Origin: an uncultured Oscillospiraceae bacterium | GTDB lineage: Bacteria; Bacillota; Clostridia; Oscillospirales; Ruminococcaceae | Length of the DNA stretch: 8,980 nucleotides | Direction of reading: 5' to 3' | Assembly: GCA_934454435.1 (NCBI GenBank) | Contig: CAKSGA010000094.1 | Span: 1-8,980, forward strand | In this document: positions 1 through 6,788 of the stretch, in pieces | Layout: each line of letters starts with the position of its first letter | Numbering within the stretch: position 1 is the stretch's first letter | Made by a program: the position numbers and the translations under genes | Notes under the pieces: generated by a model | The model's database searches: none | Told to the model about the DNA's origin: nothing | The model's input: only the letters and a program-made list of their open reading frames with translations

Positions 1-5
1 AAGTG

Positions 6-36
6 TTTTTTGCCCAGGGAAACCCTGGGCAAAAAA
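6..36. repeat. Perfect inverted repeat, 14-bp stem with 3-nt loop
   Basis: Six T and GCCCAGGG (6-19) face CCCTGGGC and six A (23-36) across an AAA loop, giving a perfect 14-bp palindrome. It is not a canonical intrinsic terminator on either strand, because the run following the GC stem is A on both strands. It could be an extragenic palindromic repeat or the 3' hairpin of an unseen upstream transcript. The structure is plain in the sequence; its function is unknown. Confidence 0.75.
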
Positions 37-48
37 CTGATTACAAAA

Positions 49-63
49 GCCTGCTTCGCAGGC
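49..63. repeat. Short GC-rich hairpin, 6-bp stem
   Basis: GCCTGC and GCAGGC are separated by TTC and flanked by A-runs (45-48 and 64-67). It is the second of three hairpins in the first 120 nt. No U-tract follows, so it is not a terminator alone. It sits only 3 nt before the conserved motif at 67-89, so it may belong to one larger extragenic element. Confidence 0.6.
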
Positions 64-66
64 AAA

Positions 67-89
67 ATTGACTTTTTTCGACAAGCTGA
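67..89 (+). repeat. Left copy of a 22/23-nt terminator-associated motif
   Basis: This stretch (core GACTTTTTTCGACAAGCTG) matches the reverse complement of 8875-8896 over its whole length, apart from one extra T in the T-run. It ends 1 nt before the stem of the terminator at 91-120. The other copy has the same arrangement on the opposite strand. Presumably it is one copy of a dispersed, strand-oriented intergenic repeat; copy number cannot be judged from two examples. Confidence 0.7.
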
Positions 90-90
90 T

Positions 91-120
91 ATCCCCCGCC
101 ACGTGCGGGGGATTTTTTTT
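91..120 (+). terminator. Rho-independent terminator of the unseen upstream gene
   Basis: A 9-bp stem (ATCCCCCGC at 91-99 with GCGGGGGAT at 105-113) and a 5-nt loop are followed by an unbroken T-run to 120. This is a textbook + strand intrinsic terminator. It ends transcription entering from the left and isolates the ATPase operon from its upstream neighbour, which lies outside the window. Confidence 0.88.
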
Positions 121-228
121 ATTAGCTAACGCAGATTTGTTGATTTTATTACATATTTTTTATAGCAGAGCACTATAATATGTGCACAATAACCATATCG
201 ATGTATTGATATTTGGTAACTCTTCCTA

Positions 229-256
229 TTGAAATATACAGTCGTTTAGGTATAAA
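229..256 (+). promoter_or_regulatory. Probable sigma-A-type promoter of the ATPase operon
   Basis: TTGAAA (229-234) and TATAAA (251-256) are separated by 16 bp, in an AT-rich leader between the upstream terminator and the first gene. Initiation would fall near 262-268, giving a leader of roughly 30-37 nt before the ATG at 299. A second TATAAT at 174-179 lacks a convincing -35 at the right distance. The rest of 121-228 holds no gene. No riboswitch or attenuator is visible, so regulation is probably by simple initiation control. Confidence 0.65.
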
Positions 257-286
257 ATAGAATAGTATATTATCACAAATCAAAAT

Positions 287-293
287 GAGGTGG
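287..293 (+). promoter_or_regulatory. Ribosome binding site that fixes the first start codon
   Basis: GAGGTGG lies 5 nt before the ATG at 299. A possible GTG start at 290 lies inside this Shine-Dalgarno sequence, so it cannot use it. The site therefore favours ATG 299 as the real start. Confidence 0.7.
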
Positions 294-298
294 TAACG

Positions 299-607
299 AT
301 GGATATCCTACAGGAAATGATAGCGGCTGACAAGGCTGCCGCCGCCCGGGTGGAAGCCCTGCGTGCCGAACAGGAGGACTCCCTCTCCGCCAGCGGAATG
401 GAAGCTGCAAAAGCTAACGAGCAGCTCATAAGCTCCGCAAGGCAGGAGCTGGAAGCGTTCCGGACGGAGCAGCAGGCGCTTCTTGACGAAAAGCAGCGCA
501 ATGCGGGCTCGGAAGCGGAAGCAGGCAAAAAGCGCCTTGACGATATCTTCGCCTCCCACCGGGAGGAATGGATATCCGACATCATGGGAAAGGTAACGGG
601 GCTGTGA
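299..607 (+). CDS. V-type ATPase peripheral stalk subunit G/H-like
   Basis: This 102-residue protein is almost wholly charged and alanine-rich, with heptad-like spacing over about residues 5-85 and no membrane segment or cysteine. That is the profile of the coiled-coil G/H subunit that pairs with E to form the outer stalks holding the A3B3 head against the stator. Its place as first gene matches ntpF in the Enterococcus hirae operon and ahaH in methanogens. The assignment rests on size, composition and operon position, because coiled coils carry little diagnostic sequence. The ATG at 299 is preferred over a GTG at 290 lying within the ribosome site. Its TGA is one nucleotide before the next ATG, so downstream translation is probably coupled. 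Confidence 0.8.
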   Translation: MDILQEMIAADKAAAARVEALRAEQEDSLSASGMEAAKANEQLISSARQELEAFRTEQQALLDEKQRNAGSEAEAGKKRLDDIFASHREEWISDIMGKVTGL

Positions 608-608
608 C

Positions 609-1643
609 ATGTCTTTCTCACAGAATTCAGTGATCGCACGCTCCCGGGCGGTGTTCGGGCGCTCCCTGACGGCGGAGGAGCTCTCGCAGCTCTGTGCGAA
701 ACGCTCAGTAGCCGAGGCTGCCGAATTTCTCATGAACACCCAGAGATTTCACGACACCCTCGCCGGTATAGACCCTCACACCATTCACCGTGGTCAGCTG
801 GAAGCCCTGCTGGACAAGACGGTTTTCGGCATCATGGACAGCTTCCGCAAATTCGACCTTACAGAGAGCCGGTGGTTCTTCCGGGAGATGATCTCACGCA
901 TGGAGGCGGAACAGGTACTCATTGCGATACAGGGCGTGGCTGACGGCTCCACCGACAACTACATCACCGCCCTGCCGCCGTTCCTTATCGAGAAATCCAG
1001 GCTGGAGCTTCTGGAGCTCGGTACGGCAGAGAGTTTTGCAGACATCAACAGAATGCTTTCCGGGACACGCTACGGAAAAATTCTCTCCCCTCTGCTGACA
1101 CAGGCACAGGCGGAGGGCAGGATAAATATCCGGGAGTGCGAGCGCCGTCTGTATACCGACTATTATCTTACCTGCATGAAAGACCTGGGCAAGAACTGCT
1201 CCGGTTCGGCAAGAGCGGAGCTCAAACGGGCCTTTCTGCGGAGCATTGATATGAAGAATGTCGTCACCTGCTACCGCATGAAAATGTTCGGGGCGGACTC
1301 TGAATCTGCGGTGGCACAGCTTATTCCATTCAGGTACAGGCTGGGCCCGGAAGCAGTCGGCGAGCTGATGAAGCAGCCGGACGCTGACAGCATCGCCCGC
1401 CAGCTTGCGGAGCTTGGCTTCCGGACCTCCGGCGCCGCCGGATTTGCCGTGATAGAACAGCTGACTGAGCGTATCAGTCTTGAATACTACCGCAGGACCA
1501 TGCGGCTGTCCAGGAACTCATCAACGGTATATTTCTGCCTGATAGAGTGCCTGGAAAACGAACTTCGCAATGTTAAGACCATTATCGAGGGCATACGCTA
1601 CGGCGTCCCCGCTCCCGAGATAATGGAAATGCTTGTAATATAG
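609..1643 (+). CDS. ntpC: V-type ATP synthase subunit C (d subunit, AC39 family)
   Basis: This 344-residue soluble protein is mostly alpha-helical and matches the archaeal/bacterial subunit C (eukaryotic d, AC39) family in length (E. hirae NtpC is about 335) and style. It has an N-terminal segment on sorting into helical bundles (FGRSLTAEEL), a DITRML-like FADINRML around residue 144, and a C-terminal RLSRNSSTVYFCLIECLENE-type helix leading to a region with I-R-G-like VKTIIEGIRYG. In the family this funnel-shaped protein caps the K ring and receives the D-F axle. It begins one nucleotide after the previous stop, with only a weak GGGG upstream, which suggests reinitiation by ribosomes finishing the stalk gene. 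In E. hirae the C gene lies after E; here it precedes I. Confidence 0.93.
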   Translation: MSFSQNSVIARSRAVFGRSLTAEELSQLCAKRSVAEAAEFLMNTQRFHDTLAGIDPHTIHRGQLEALLDKTVFGIMDSFRKFDLTESRWFFREMISRMEAEQVLIAIQGVADGSTDNYITALPPFLIEKSRLELLELGTAESFADINRMLSGTRYGKILSPLLTQAQAEGRINIRECERRLYTDYYLTCMKDLGKNCSGSARAELKRAFLRSIDMKNVVTCYRMKMFGADSESAVAQLIPFRYRLGPEAVGELMKQPDADSIARQLAELGFRTSGAAGFAVIEQLTERISLEYYRRTMRLSRNSSTVYFCLIECLENELRNVKTIIEGIRYGVPAPEIMEMLVI

Positions 1644-1658
1644 AAAGGCGGTGGGACA

Positions 1659-3614
1659 ATGGGAATTGAAAAAATGTCGCAGATATCCGTCGAGGGCAAC
1701 AGCAGCCAGATAGACAAGGCGCTGATGCTGTGCTGCGAGAGCAGGAGCTTTCAGATGACGGATATGCCCGACAAGGGCAGCGGCAGCACAGAACAGAACC
1801 CCTGGTCCGGCGCATACGAGAAGCTCCGCAGCACTGCGGAAGCACTCGGCATGACCCCTGAATTACGTCCGCACAGCGGGCTTGACAACGACACGCCGGA
1901 GGTGTTCCTTGAAAAAGTCGGGAAGATCTCAAAGGACGTTGACTCCATACGCAGGGAGCACGAGGAGATGGCGGCGTCTATCCGTGAGCTCCGGCAAACG
2001 GACGCCTGCGTAAAGCACCTTCTCGGCATGAACGTGACCTTCAAGGAACTGTTTGAGCTTAAATACATCAAGTTCCGAATGGGCAGGCTGCCGGCGGAAA
2101 ACCTCCAGAAGCTGGACTATTACTCCAACCGCTGCATTCACTTCGTTCCGTTCGACAGCAAACCGGACTGGGTATGGGGTATTTACCTCACCCCATCGGA
2201 CTCCGCCGAATTTGCGGACTCGCTGATGAAGTCACTGTACTTTGAGCGCATTCGTCTGCCGGACTATCTTGACGGCGACGCAAAGTCCACAGACGAAATG
2301 CTGATGCACGTCATAAGCGATGAAGAGAAGCTGGACGGCCAGCTGGAACAGCAGCTAGCCGACTACCGCACCTCCCACCTGGAGGAGATCCTCACCCTGC
2401 TGAGCGCCCTGAAGTCCCGCATGGACTGCTTTGAGCTGCGCAAAAAAGCACTGATATCCGGCGGGAAATTCACATTCACCGGCTACTGCCCGACAAGGGA
2501 TACACAGAAGCTGGTCGGGGCGCTGGGCGGACTTGACGGCGTGCAGGTAGTCATAATCCCGATAAGCCGGAAAAATCCCCCGGCGGACGTTCCCGTAAAA
2601 CTGCATAACAACGTGATATTCAGGCCCTTCGAGATGTTCGTGAAGATGTACGGGCTGCCCGCCTACAGCAGCTTCGACCCCACGCCCTACGTTGCAGTGA
2701 CCTACTGCCTGATGTTCGGCATAATGTTCGGAGATGTGGGTCAGGGTCTGCTGGTTTCACTGCTGGGACTTATCCTCAGCAAATTCACAAAAAACGGGCT
2801 TGCACCGATAATGACACGCATAGGGCTGTTCTCTGCGGCGTTCGGCGTGGTGTACGGCTCGGTTTTCGGCATCGAAACGCTGATAACCCCGTTCTTCCAC
2901 CGGGAGAACGTGTGGAGGTTCCTGGGATATACAAAACAGCCGGAAACGATATTCCAGGCGGCGACCTCACTGCTTATCGCTGCACTGATGATAGGTATCG
3001 TGCTTATCGTACTTTCAATGCTGTTCAACACCATACTCAACTTCCGCAGGCGGAACTGGGGCGAGGCGCTTTTCTCGGTGAACGGCGTTGCCGGACTGGT
3101 GTTCTACATCTCCATCGTGGCTGCCGCCGCAGGAACGTTCATGTTCGGGGCTGACATGTTCTCCCCTGCCTACGTTATCTGCCTGCTGGTACTGCCGCTG
3201 GTGGTGATATTCTTCAGGCACCCGCTGTCAGGCCTCATCTCCGGCGTAAGACCCGCTGAAAAGGTATCTGTCGGGAACTTCATAATCGAAAACTTCATCG
3301 AACTGTTCGAGGCTGCGCTGAGCTTCCTCTCGAACACGATGTCCTACCTGCGTATAGGCGGTTTCGTACTGAGCCACGCCGGCATGATGCTGGTTGTCGC
3401 ACAGCTCGCCGGGACCAATGTCCCGGGCGCTGAGATAACTGCCGGGACAGTCATCGTATATATCATAGGCAACCTTGTGGTCATGGGCATCGAGGGACTT
3501 CTGGTGGGCATTCAGGTACTGCGTCTGGAGTTCTACGAGATATTCAACCGCTTCTACGACGGCAGCGGAAAGGACTTCCGCCCCATAGAGATCAGCTTTG
3601 GTACTGAAAAATAA
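1659..3614 (+). CDS. ntpI: V-type ATP synthase subunit I (a subunit, membrane stator)
   Basis: The 651-residue protein has the family's two-part form. Residues 1 to about 335 form a cytoplasmic arm with helical stretches near 88-115 and 210-262, which binds the peripheral stalks. A membrane domain with about seven or eight helices follows (roughly 343-372, 386-405, 432-457, 471-495, 502-520, 553-582 and 596-622). The hallmark FGIMFGDVGQG lies at 353-363. R565 in MSYLRIGGF and R622 in VLRLEFYEIF are 57 residues apart; they correspond to the E. hirae arginines R573 and R629 that face the ring glutamate and drive ion transfer. The start at 1659 follows AAAGGCGGTGGG; a second ATG at 1674 has a poorer ribosome site. 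The protein works in the inner membrane with the K ring. Confidence 0.96.
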   Translation: MGIEKMSQISVEGNSSQIDKALMLCCESRSFQMTDMPDKGSGSTEQNPWSGAYEKLRSTAEALGMTPELRPHSGLDNDTPEVFLEKVGKISKDVDSIRREHEEMAASIRELRQTDACVKHLLGMNVTFKELFELKYIKFRMGRLPAENLQKLDYYSNRCIHFVPFDSKPDWVWGIYLTPSDSAEFADSLMKSLYFERIRLPDYLDGDAKSTDEMLMHVISDEEKLDGQLEQQLADYRTSHLEEILTLLSALKSRMDCFELRKKALISGGKFTFTGYCPTRDTQKLVGALGGLDGVQVVIIPISRKNPPADVPVKLHNNVIFRPFEMFVKMYGLPAYSSFDPTPYVAVTYCLMFGIMFGDVGQGLLVSLLGLILSKFTKNGLAPIMTRIGLFSAAFGVVYGSVFGIETLITPFFHRENVWRFLGYTKQPETIFQAATSLLIAALMIGIVLIVLSMLFNTILNFRRRNWGEALFSVNGVAGLVFYISIVAAAAGTFMFGADMFSPAYVICLLVLPLVVIFFRHPLSGLISGVRPAEKVSVGNFIIENFIELFEAALSFLSNTMSYLRIGGFVLSHAGMMLVVAQLAGTNVPGAEITAGTVIVYIIGNLVVMGIEGLLVGIQVLRLEFYEIFNRFYDGSGKDFRPIEISFGTEK

Positions 3615-3631
3615 TTCTGGAGGATAATTCA

Positions 3632-4078
3632 ATGGAATACATCATGCTTTTCGCACTTCCGCTCATCATCGTGGGAGCTATCATGCTGCCCCTTTTCATC
3701 AGCCTCAGGCGCACAAAGGACCACAAGCCCACCAACCGCAGGCGTGCCATCATCACAAACGCCGCTTCCTTCCTGGGCGTTATGGTTCTTATGACCGTGC
3801 TCCCGCTCACCGGCGCTTTCGCCGAGACTGCAGGCGCAGCCGCTGACGCAGTTGCTTCCGATGGCTTCACCAACGGTATGAAGTACCTCGGAGCTGCACT
3901 CTCCACAGGCCTTGCGACCATCGGTACCGGTATCGCAGTAGGCGGAGCTGCTCCGGCGGCTATCGGCGCAGTCAGCGAGAACGACAAGGCTTTCACCAAG
4001 GCGCTCATATTCGTTGCCCTGGGCGAAGGCGTTGCGATCTACGGTCTGCTGATCTCTATCCTGATACTGTTCGGCTGA
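3632..4078 (+). CDS. ntpK: V-type ATP synthase subunit K (proteolipid c-ring subunit)
   Basis: This 148-residue membrane protein ends in a canonical c-type hairpin. Its Gly/Ala-rich helix (about 82-113, with GTGIAVGGAAPAAIGA) is followed by a polar SENDK loop and a helix (about 122-147) carrying the ion-binding E132 in ALGEGVAIYGLL. E132 aligns without gaps to E139 of E. hirae NtpK. The N-terminal half differs from NtpK: two helices (about 4-24 and 39-62) are joined by a strongly basic loop (RRTKDHKPTNRRR) and lack the Gly-rich proteolipid pattern. It ends in AFA-ET at 62-66, which resembles a signal peptidase I site. GGAGG (3619-3623) lies 8 nt before the ATG. Isoleucine codons are 13 ATC to 2 ATA, unlike the neighbours, which fits a subunit needed in many copies. 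Confidence 0.93.
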   Translation: MEYIMLFALPLIIVGAIMLPLFISLRRTKDHKPTNRRRAIITNAASFLGVMVLMTVLPLTGAFAETAGAAADAVASDGFTNGMKYLGAALSTGLATIGTGIAVGGAAPAAIGAVSENDKAFTKALIFVALGEGVAIYGLLISILILFG

Positions 4079-4079
4079 T

Positions 4080-4388
4080 ATGAAATTCTACCTGATAAGC
4101 GACAATATCGACACCCAGATGGGAATGCGCCTTGCCGGTATCGAGGGCACAGTCGCACACACCGTCCCGGAGGTCGAGGCTGCGCTGGACAAAGCCTTTG
4201 CTGACGACAGCATAGCAGCCGTGCTCATGACCGAGAAGCTGGTGAAGCTGTGCAGCGAACGTGTGTATGAACTGAAGCTCAACTGCGCACGTCCGCTGAT
4301 AGTCGAGATACCCGACCGCCACGGCAATTCCAGCGTATCTGAGGCGATAAGCCGCTATGTCGGCGACGCCGTCGGCATAAAACTGTAA
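4080..4388 (+). CDS. ntpG: V-type ATP synthase subunit F (rotor)
   Basis: This 102-residue protein has the F family's compact alpha/beta form. It opens with a strand (MKFYLISDNIDTQMGMRLAG), continues with GIEG near residue 22, and has a second strand around AAVLMTEKL that precedes a helix. PLIVEIPDRHG near 72-82 corresponds to the conserved EIP segment. Typical F subunits are about 100 residues. F binds the side of the D coiled coil within the central axle and is present once per enzyme. The gene starts one nucleotide after the K stop with no Shine-Dalgarno, so its synthesis probably depends on ribosomes reinitiating after K. It is called ntpG in E. hirae and atpF in other naming schemes. Confidence 0.92.
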   Translation: MKFYLISDNIDTQMGMRLAGIEGTVAHTVPEVEAALDKAFADDSIAAVLMTEKLVKLCSERVYELKLNCARPLIVEIPDRHGNSSVSEAISRYVGDAVGIKL

Positions 4389-4401
4389 AGGAGATAGCCG
4401 A

Positions 4402-4977
4402 ATGGACAACATGACAGCCCGGCTGGAGCTGTTCCGCCAGGCAATAAATTCCCAGGCTGACGCAGAAGCGGCAGAGCTCACCCGCCAGTACGAAGAAAAG
4501 CGCTCCGCACTGAATAAGGAAAAGAGCGAACGCAGCTCCGGCGCCGCCCTCAGCGAGATAAACGCTGAACGCTCCCGCACCGCCGCACAGTTCCGCAAGG
4601 AGCTCTCACGGTGCGAATTTGACCGCAAGAACGCCGTGCTCGCCCACAGAAATCAGCTTCTGGAACAGTTATTCAGCGACATCTCAGAGAAGCTCTCGGA
4701 CTGGACCTGCACGCCGGAATACACCGCTTACCTCTCCAGGGCGCTGGAAAAAGCGCAGCAGGAGCTCGGCACCGATATAGTGATACTCGCACGCAGCGCT
4801 GATGTGGCTGCGGTAAAGGCGCTGACCTCTCTCCCGGTACAGGAGGAAAAGTCCATCATGCTCGGAGGGATAAGCGCAAGCTGCCCCGCAAAAGGGCTGT
4901 ATGCGGACTTCACCCTTGACAGCCGCCTTGCCGCCCGGAAAGCGGAATTCCCACGCCGTGGAGAGCTGCGGCTATGA
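4402..4977 (+). CDS. ntpE: V-type ATP synthase subunit E (peripheral stalk)
   Basis: At 191 residues this matches the normal E size of about 190-200. Residues 1 to about 95 form a long charged helix rich in E, K, R, A and Q, suited to a coiled coil with the G/H-like protein. The C-terminal half (about 100-191) is a mixed globular domain with strands such as DIVILARSAD and a GGISASC segment, like the E head that grips the top of the A3B3 ring. AAAGGAG (4387-4393) overlaps the F stop and lies 8 nt before the ATG, so translation can start independently. In E. hirae ntpE comes before C and F; here it follows F. Confidence 0.92.
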   Translation: MDNMTARLELFRQAINSQADAEAAELTRQYEEKRSALNKEKSERSSGAALSEINAERSRTAAQFRKELSRCEFDRKNAVLAHRNQLLEQLFSDISEKLSDWTCTPEYTAYLSRALEKAQQELGTDIVILARSADVAAVKALTSLPVQEEKSIMLGGISASCPAKGLYADFTLDSRLAARKAEFPRRGELRL

Positions 4978-4999
4978 TCTCTGAAAGGACTGAACACGC

Positions 5000-6742
5000 T
5001 TGAACACGATACACTCAATAAACGGCCCCGTTGTAAGGGTCGCAGATACCAAGGACTTTTCAATGCTGGAAATGGTGTATGTCGGCAGCAGGCGCCTTAT
5101 CGGAGAGGTCATTGGCGTCAGCGATGAATCCACCACCATCCAGGTCTACGAAAACACCGCAGGGCTGAAGATAGGAGAGCCCGTGGAGCCCTCCGGAGCG
5201 CCGGTGTGCGCTGCGCTGGGTCCCGGTATCATCTCGAACATTTTTGACGGCATAGAGCGTCCTCTTAAAGACATGCCGGATATCTCCGGCGCTTTCGTTT
5301 CAGAGGGAAGTGCGCTCCCCTCCCTGGACGAGAAGCGGGAATTTGACGTCACCGTAACAGTCAGACCCGGCGACCGTCTGACCGGCGGCGCTATCTACTG
5401 CACCTGCCCGGAAACTCCGCTGATAACCCACAAGTGCATGGTCCCGCCGAATGTTTCCGGCGAGGTGACCTGGGCTGCGGAAAACGGCAGTTACCACGTG
5501 AATGATACCATAATAAAGCTCCGTCAGAACGACGGCACGGAGCTCCCGCTCACAATGGTGCAGCGCTGGCCCATCAAGACCCCCCGCCCTGTCGGGAAGC
5601 GCCTGCCCATCACCAGGCCCCTCATCACAGGCCAGAGGATAATAGACACCGTAATACCGATAGGAAAAGGCGGCACGGCTGCGATACCCGGCGGCTTCGG
5701 CACCGGCAAGACGATGACCCAGCACCAGATTGCAAAGTGGTGCGACGCCGACATAATCGTATACATCGGCTGCGGCGAGCGTGGCAACGAGATGACGCAG
5801 GTACTTGAAGAGTTCTCCGGGCTTATCGACCCGAAATCCGGCAGACCTCTTACCGACCGAACCGTGCTGATAGCAAACACCTCCAACATGCCGGTTGCAG
5901 CCCGTGAGGCTTCCGTATACACCGGAATAACCCTTGCGGAATACTACCGTGACATGGGCTATGACATCGCCATCATGGCGGACTCCACCTCCCGCTGGGC
6001 GGAGGCTCTGCGTGAGATCTCCGGCAGGCTGGAGGAAATGCCCGCCGAAGAGGGCTTCCCGGCGTATCTCCCGTCCCGGCTCTCGGAATTCTACGAGCGT
6101 GCGGGAAGCTGCGAAACGCTCAACGGCAGCACCGGAAGCGTCACCGTGATAGGTGCGGTATCCCCCCAGGGCTCGGACTTCTCAGAGCCTGTAACGCAGA
6201 ACACAAAGCGCTTCGTGCGGTGCTTCTGGGCACTGGACAAGTCGCTTGCCTACGCACGCCACTACCCCGCTATCGACTGGAACAACAGCTACAGCGAGTA
6301 TGTCGGCGACCTCACCGAATACTACGACAAGAACTGCGGAACTGACTTTCTGCGGCTCCGTCAGGAGATCTGCGGGCTTCTCGCCGAAGAGGGCAAGCTG
6401 ATGGAGATAGTGAAGCTCATCGGCGCTGACGTCCTCCCGGACGACCAGAAGCTGGTCATGGAGAGCGCCCGTGCGATAAGGGTAGGTTTTCTCCAGCAGA
6501 ACGCTTACCACAAGGACGACACCTTTGTCCCGCTGGAAAAGCAGAAGCTGATGATGCGTGCCATTGTGGAGCTCCACCAGCATGCGCTTGACGCAATAAA
6601 GCAGGGAAAGCCGTTCTCCGAGATAATCAGGCTGGGCTTCTTTGAGAGAGTTTCCAAGATCAAATTCGAGATACCCAACGACCGCCTGGAGATGTTCGAC
6701 GATTATTTCCGGGAGCTGGACGAGGCATTCGCTGCGCTGTAA
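5000..6742 (+). CDS. ntpA: V-type ATP synthase subunit A (catalytic)
   Basis: The 580-residue catalytic subunit (E. hirae NtpA is about 593) hydrolyses or makes ATP at A-B interfaces. An N-terminal beta-barrel begins with INGPVVRV. The A-specific bulge domain spans roughly 110-190. The Walker A motif GGFGTGKT is at 231-238 with K237, the catalytic E260 is in GCGERGNEM, and [16 protein letters not shown] is at 326-341. The C-terminal domain is helical. The start is TTG at 5000: an in-frame TGA lies at 4991, AAAGGA lies about 10 nt upstream, and the next ATG would remove the first barrel strands. An oddity is C134, C136 and C146 clustered in the bulge where the family usually has G, V and I. 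The P-loop residue at the regulatory cysteine position of eukaryotic A is T235. Confidence 0.97.
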   Translation: MNTIHSINGPVVRVADTKDFSMLEMVYVGSRRLIGEVIGVSDESTTIQVYENTAGLKIGEPVEPSGAPVCAALGPGIISNIFDGIERPLKDMPDISGAFVSEGSALPSLDEKREFDVTVTVRPGDRLTGGAIYCTCPETPLITHKCMVPPNVSGEVTWAAENGSYHVNDTIIKLRQNDGTELPLTMVQRWPIKTPRPVGKRLPITRPLITGQRIIDTVIPIGKGGTAAIPGGFGTGKTMTQHQIAKWCDADIIVYIGCGERGNEMTQVLEEFSGLIDPKSGRPLTDRTVLIANTSNMPVAAREASVYTGITLAEYYRDMGYDIAIMADSTSRWAEALREISGRLEEMPAEEGFPAYLPSRLSEFYERAGSCETLNGSTGSVTVIGAVSPQGSDFSEPVTQNTKRFVRCFWALDKSLAYARHYPAIDWNNSYSEYVGDLTEYYDKNCGTDFLRLRQEICGLLAEEGKLMEIVKLIGADVLPDDQKLVMESARAIRVGFLQQNAYHKDDTFVPLEKQKLMMRAIVELHQHALDAIKQGKPFSEIIRLGFFERVSKIKFEIPNDRLEMFDDYFRELDEAFAAL

Positions 6743-6773
6743 GAGTGTCAGCACAATGAAAAAAGCAGCGAAG

Positions 6774-6780
6774 AAAGGAG
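6774..6780 (+). promoter_or_regulatory. Ribosome binding site deciding the subunit B start
   Basis: AAAGGAG lies 8 nt before the ATG at 6789. The reading frame is open much further upstream, overlapping subunit A, and has another ATG at 6756 with no good ribosome site. This site and the usual B-subunit N-terminus both favour 6789. Confidence 0.75.
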
Positions 6781-6788
6781 CAGTCCGA

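Noticed and set aside
174..179. TATAAT as a second operon promoter
   Set aside because: The hexamer is perfect, but the best upstream match to a -35 (TTGATT at 140-145) is 28 nt away and the 17-nt position is unlike TTGACA. In such AT-rich DNA a lone -10 match is weak evidence.
192..217. Imperfect dyad ACCATATC / GATATTTGGT as an operator upstream of the promoter
   Set aside because: The arms need a 2-nt bulge, the region is AT-rich, and no known regulator site is recognisable, so it is not distinguishable from chance.
290..298. GTG at 290 as start of the first gene
   Set aside because: It lies inside the GAGGTGG ribosome site that serves ATG 299, and it would have no ribosome site of its own.
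4056..4628. 190-residue open frame on the - strand
   Set aside because: It is antisense to subunits F and E, with serine/arginine-rich low-complexity translation typical of a shadow frame.
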